From Ilyomonas sp965277535 (GTDB lineage: Bacteria; Bacteroidota; Bacteroidia; Chitinophagales; Chitinophagaceae), in assembly GCA_965277535.1 (NCBI GenBank), contig OZ255825.1, positions 2,542,001 to 2,606,000 on the forward strand: a stretch of DNA of 64,000 bases, read 5' to 3'. Every line of letters starts with the position of its first letter. The first letter of the stretch is position 1. Positions 63,929-64,000 of the stretch are shown one piece after another. A model generated the notes under the pieces. It was not told the DNA's origin. It was given only the letters and a program-made list of their open reading frames with translations, and made no database searches. Position numbers and translations under genes: made by a program.

Positions 63929-64000
63929 GTCCTCCTTTCCTGTCGTAATCTCATGCCTATGTCTTTCTGCTCTGGAATCTCCCCATTGCCCCGGATCAAT

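Overview
The window reads as chromosomal DNA of a Bacteroidota bacterium, most likely of the Chitinophagaceae type. It has a SusC/SusD pair, a carboxypeptidase-regulatory-domain TonB receptor, an HYC_CC_PP copper-associated protein, a Bacteroidota-style MobA/MobB/MobC mobilisation set, a TAnnTTTG-type -7 element and an arsenosugar operon. No rRNA or tRNA was recognised. The exact genus cannot be read from the sequence.

Layout. 1-2.5 kb: the 5' part of an exported repeat-like protein, then a tandem pair of near-identical alpha/beta hydrolases (one cytosolic, one with a signal peptide) ending at a hairpin. 2.5-5 kb: gene-poor DNA with carboxypeptidase-regulatory-domain remnants. 5-15.2 kb: a MocR/PdxR-type regulator divergent from a dense run of small-molecule enzymes (two GNATs, BCAT, two DinB/YfiT proteins, an ABM monooxygenase, two PhzF proteins, a PLP decarboxylase, a nitronate monooxygenase and an isochorismatase). 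Several of these carry one or a few in-frame stops. 15.9-26.3 kb: a decayed mobilisable element (MobC, MobB relaxase, MobA, RadC, a lone MutS-I-like domain, DUF932, SSB, GIY-YIG, cold-shock protein, exonuclease) with no integrase. 27.3-31.5 kb: copper/heavy-metal genes (HMA-TonB receptor, HMBD protein, HYC_CC_PP protein) ending in a mosaic of foreign gene scraps. 31.5-41 kb: SDR, PhyH dioxygenase, BamA-like barrel, GT4 glycosyltransferase, DedA protein, AI-2E transporter, a broken metallophosphoesterase and a barrel protein. 41-43.2 kb: a scrapyard of remnants, including a second, decayed copy of the GNAT/GNAT/PhzF types seen at 6.7-15 kb, next to an IS110 remnant. 43.3-48.9 kb: VOC protein and SusD/SusC. 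49.1-51 kb: an IS3 remnant, an NmrA-like gene cut short by a CRISPR array, and the array itself (12 repeats plus one truncated repeat, no cas genes in the window). 51.3-57.6 kb: acyltransferase, pyrophosphatase, sugar dehydrogenase, a beta-helix glycosidase and a broken aldo/keto reductase. 58.1-63.9 kb: a tightly coupled eight-gene arsenosugar-type operon (AhpD-like, ArsS, PNP, two TIGR0428x glycosyltransferases, an unknown protein, a flavin reductase-like protein and a sterol desaturase-like protein).

A striking general feature is how many otherwise conserved genes carry only one or a few lesions. These are in-frame TAG, TAA or TGA codons, or single-base indels mostly in homopolymers. They occur inside and outside the mobile element. 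Recent pseudogenisation and draft-consensus error both fit; the sequence alone cannot decide between them.
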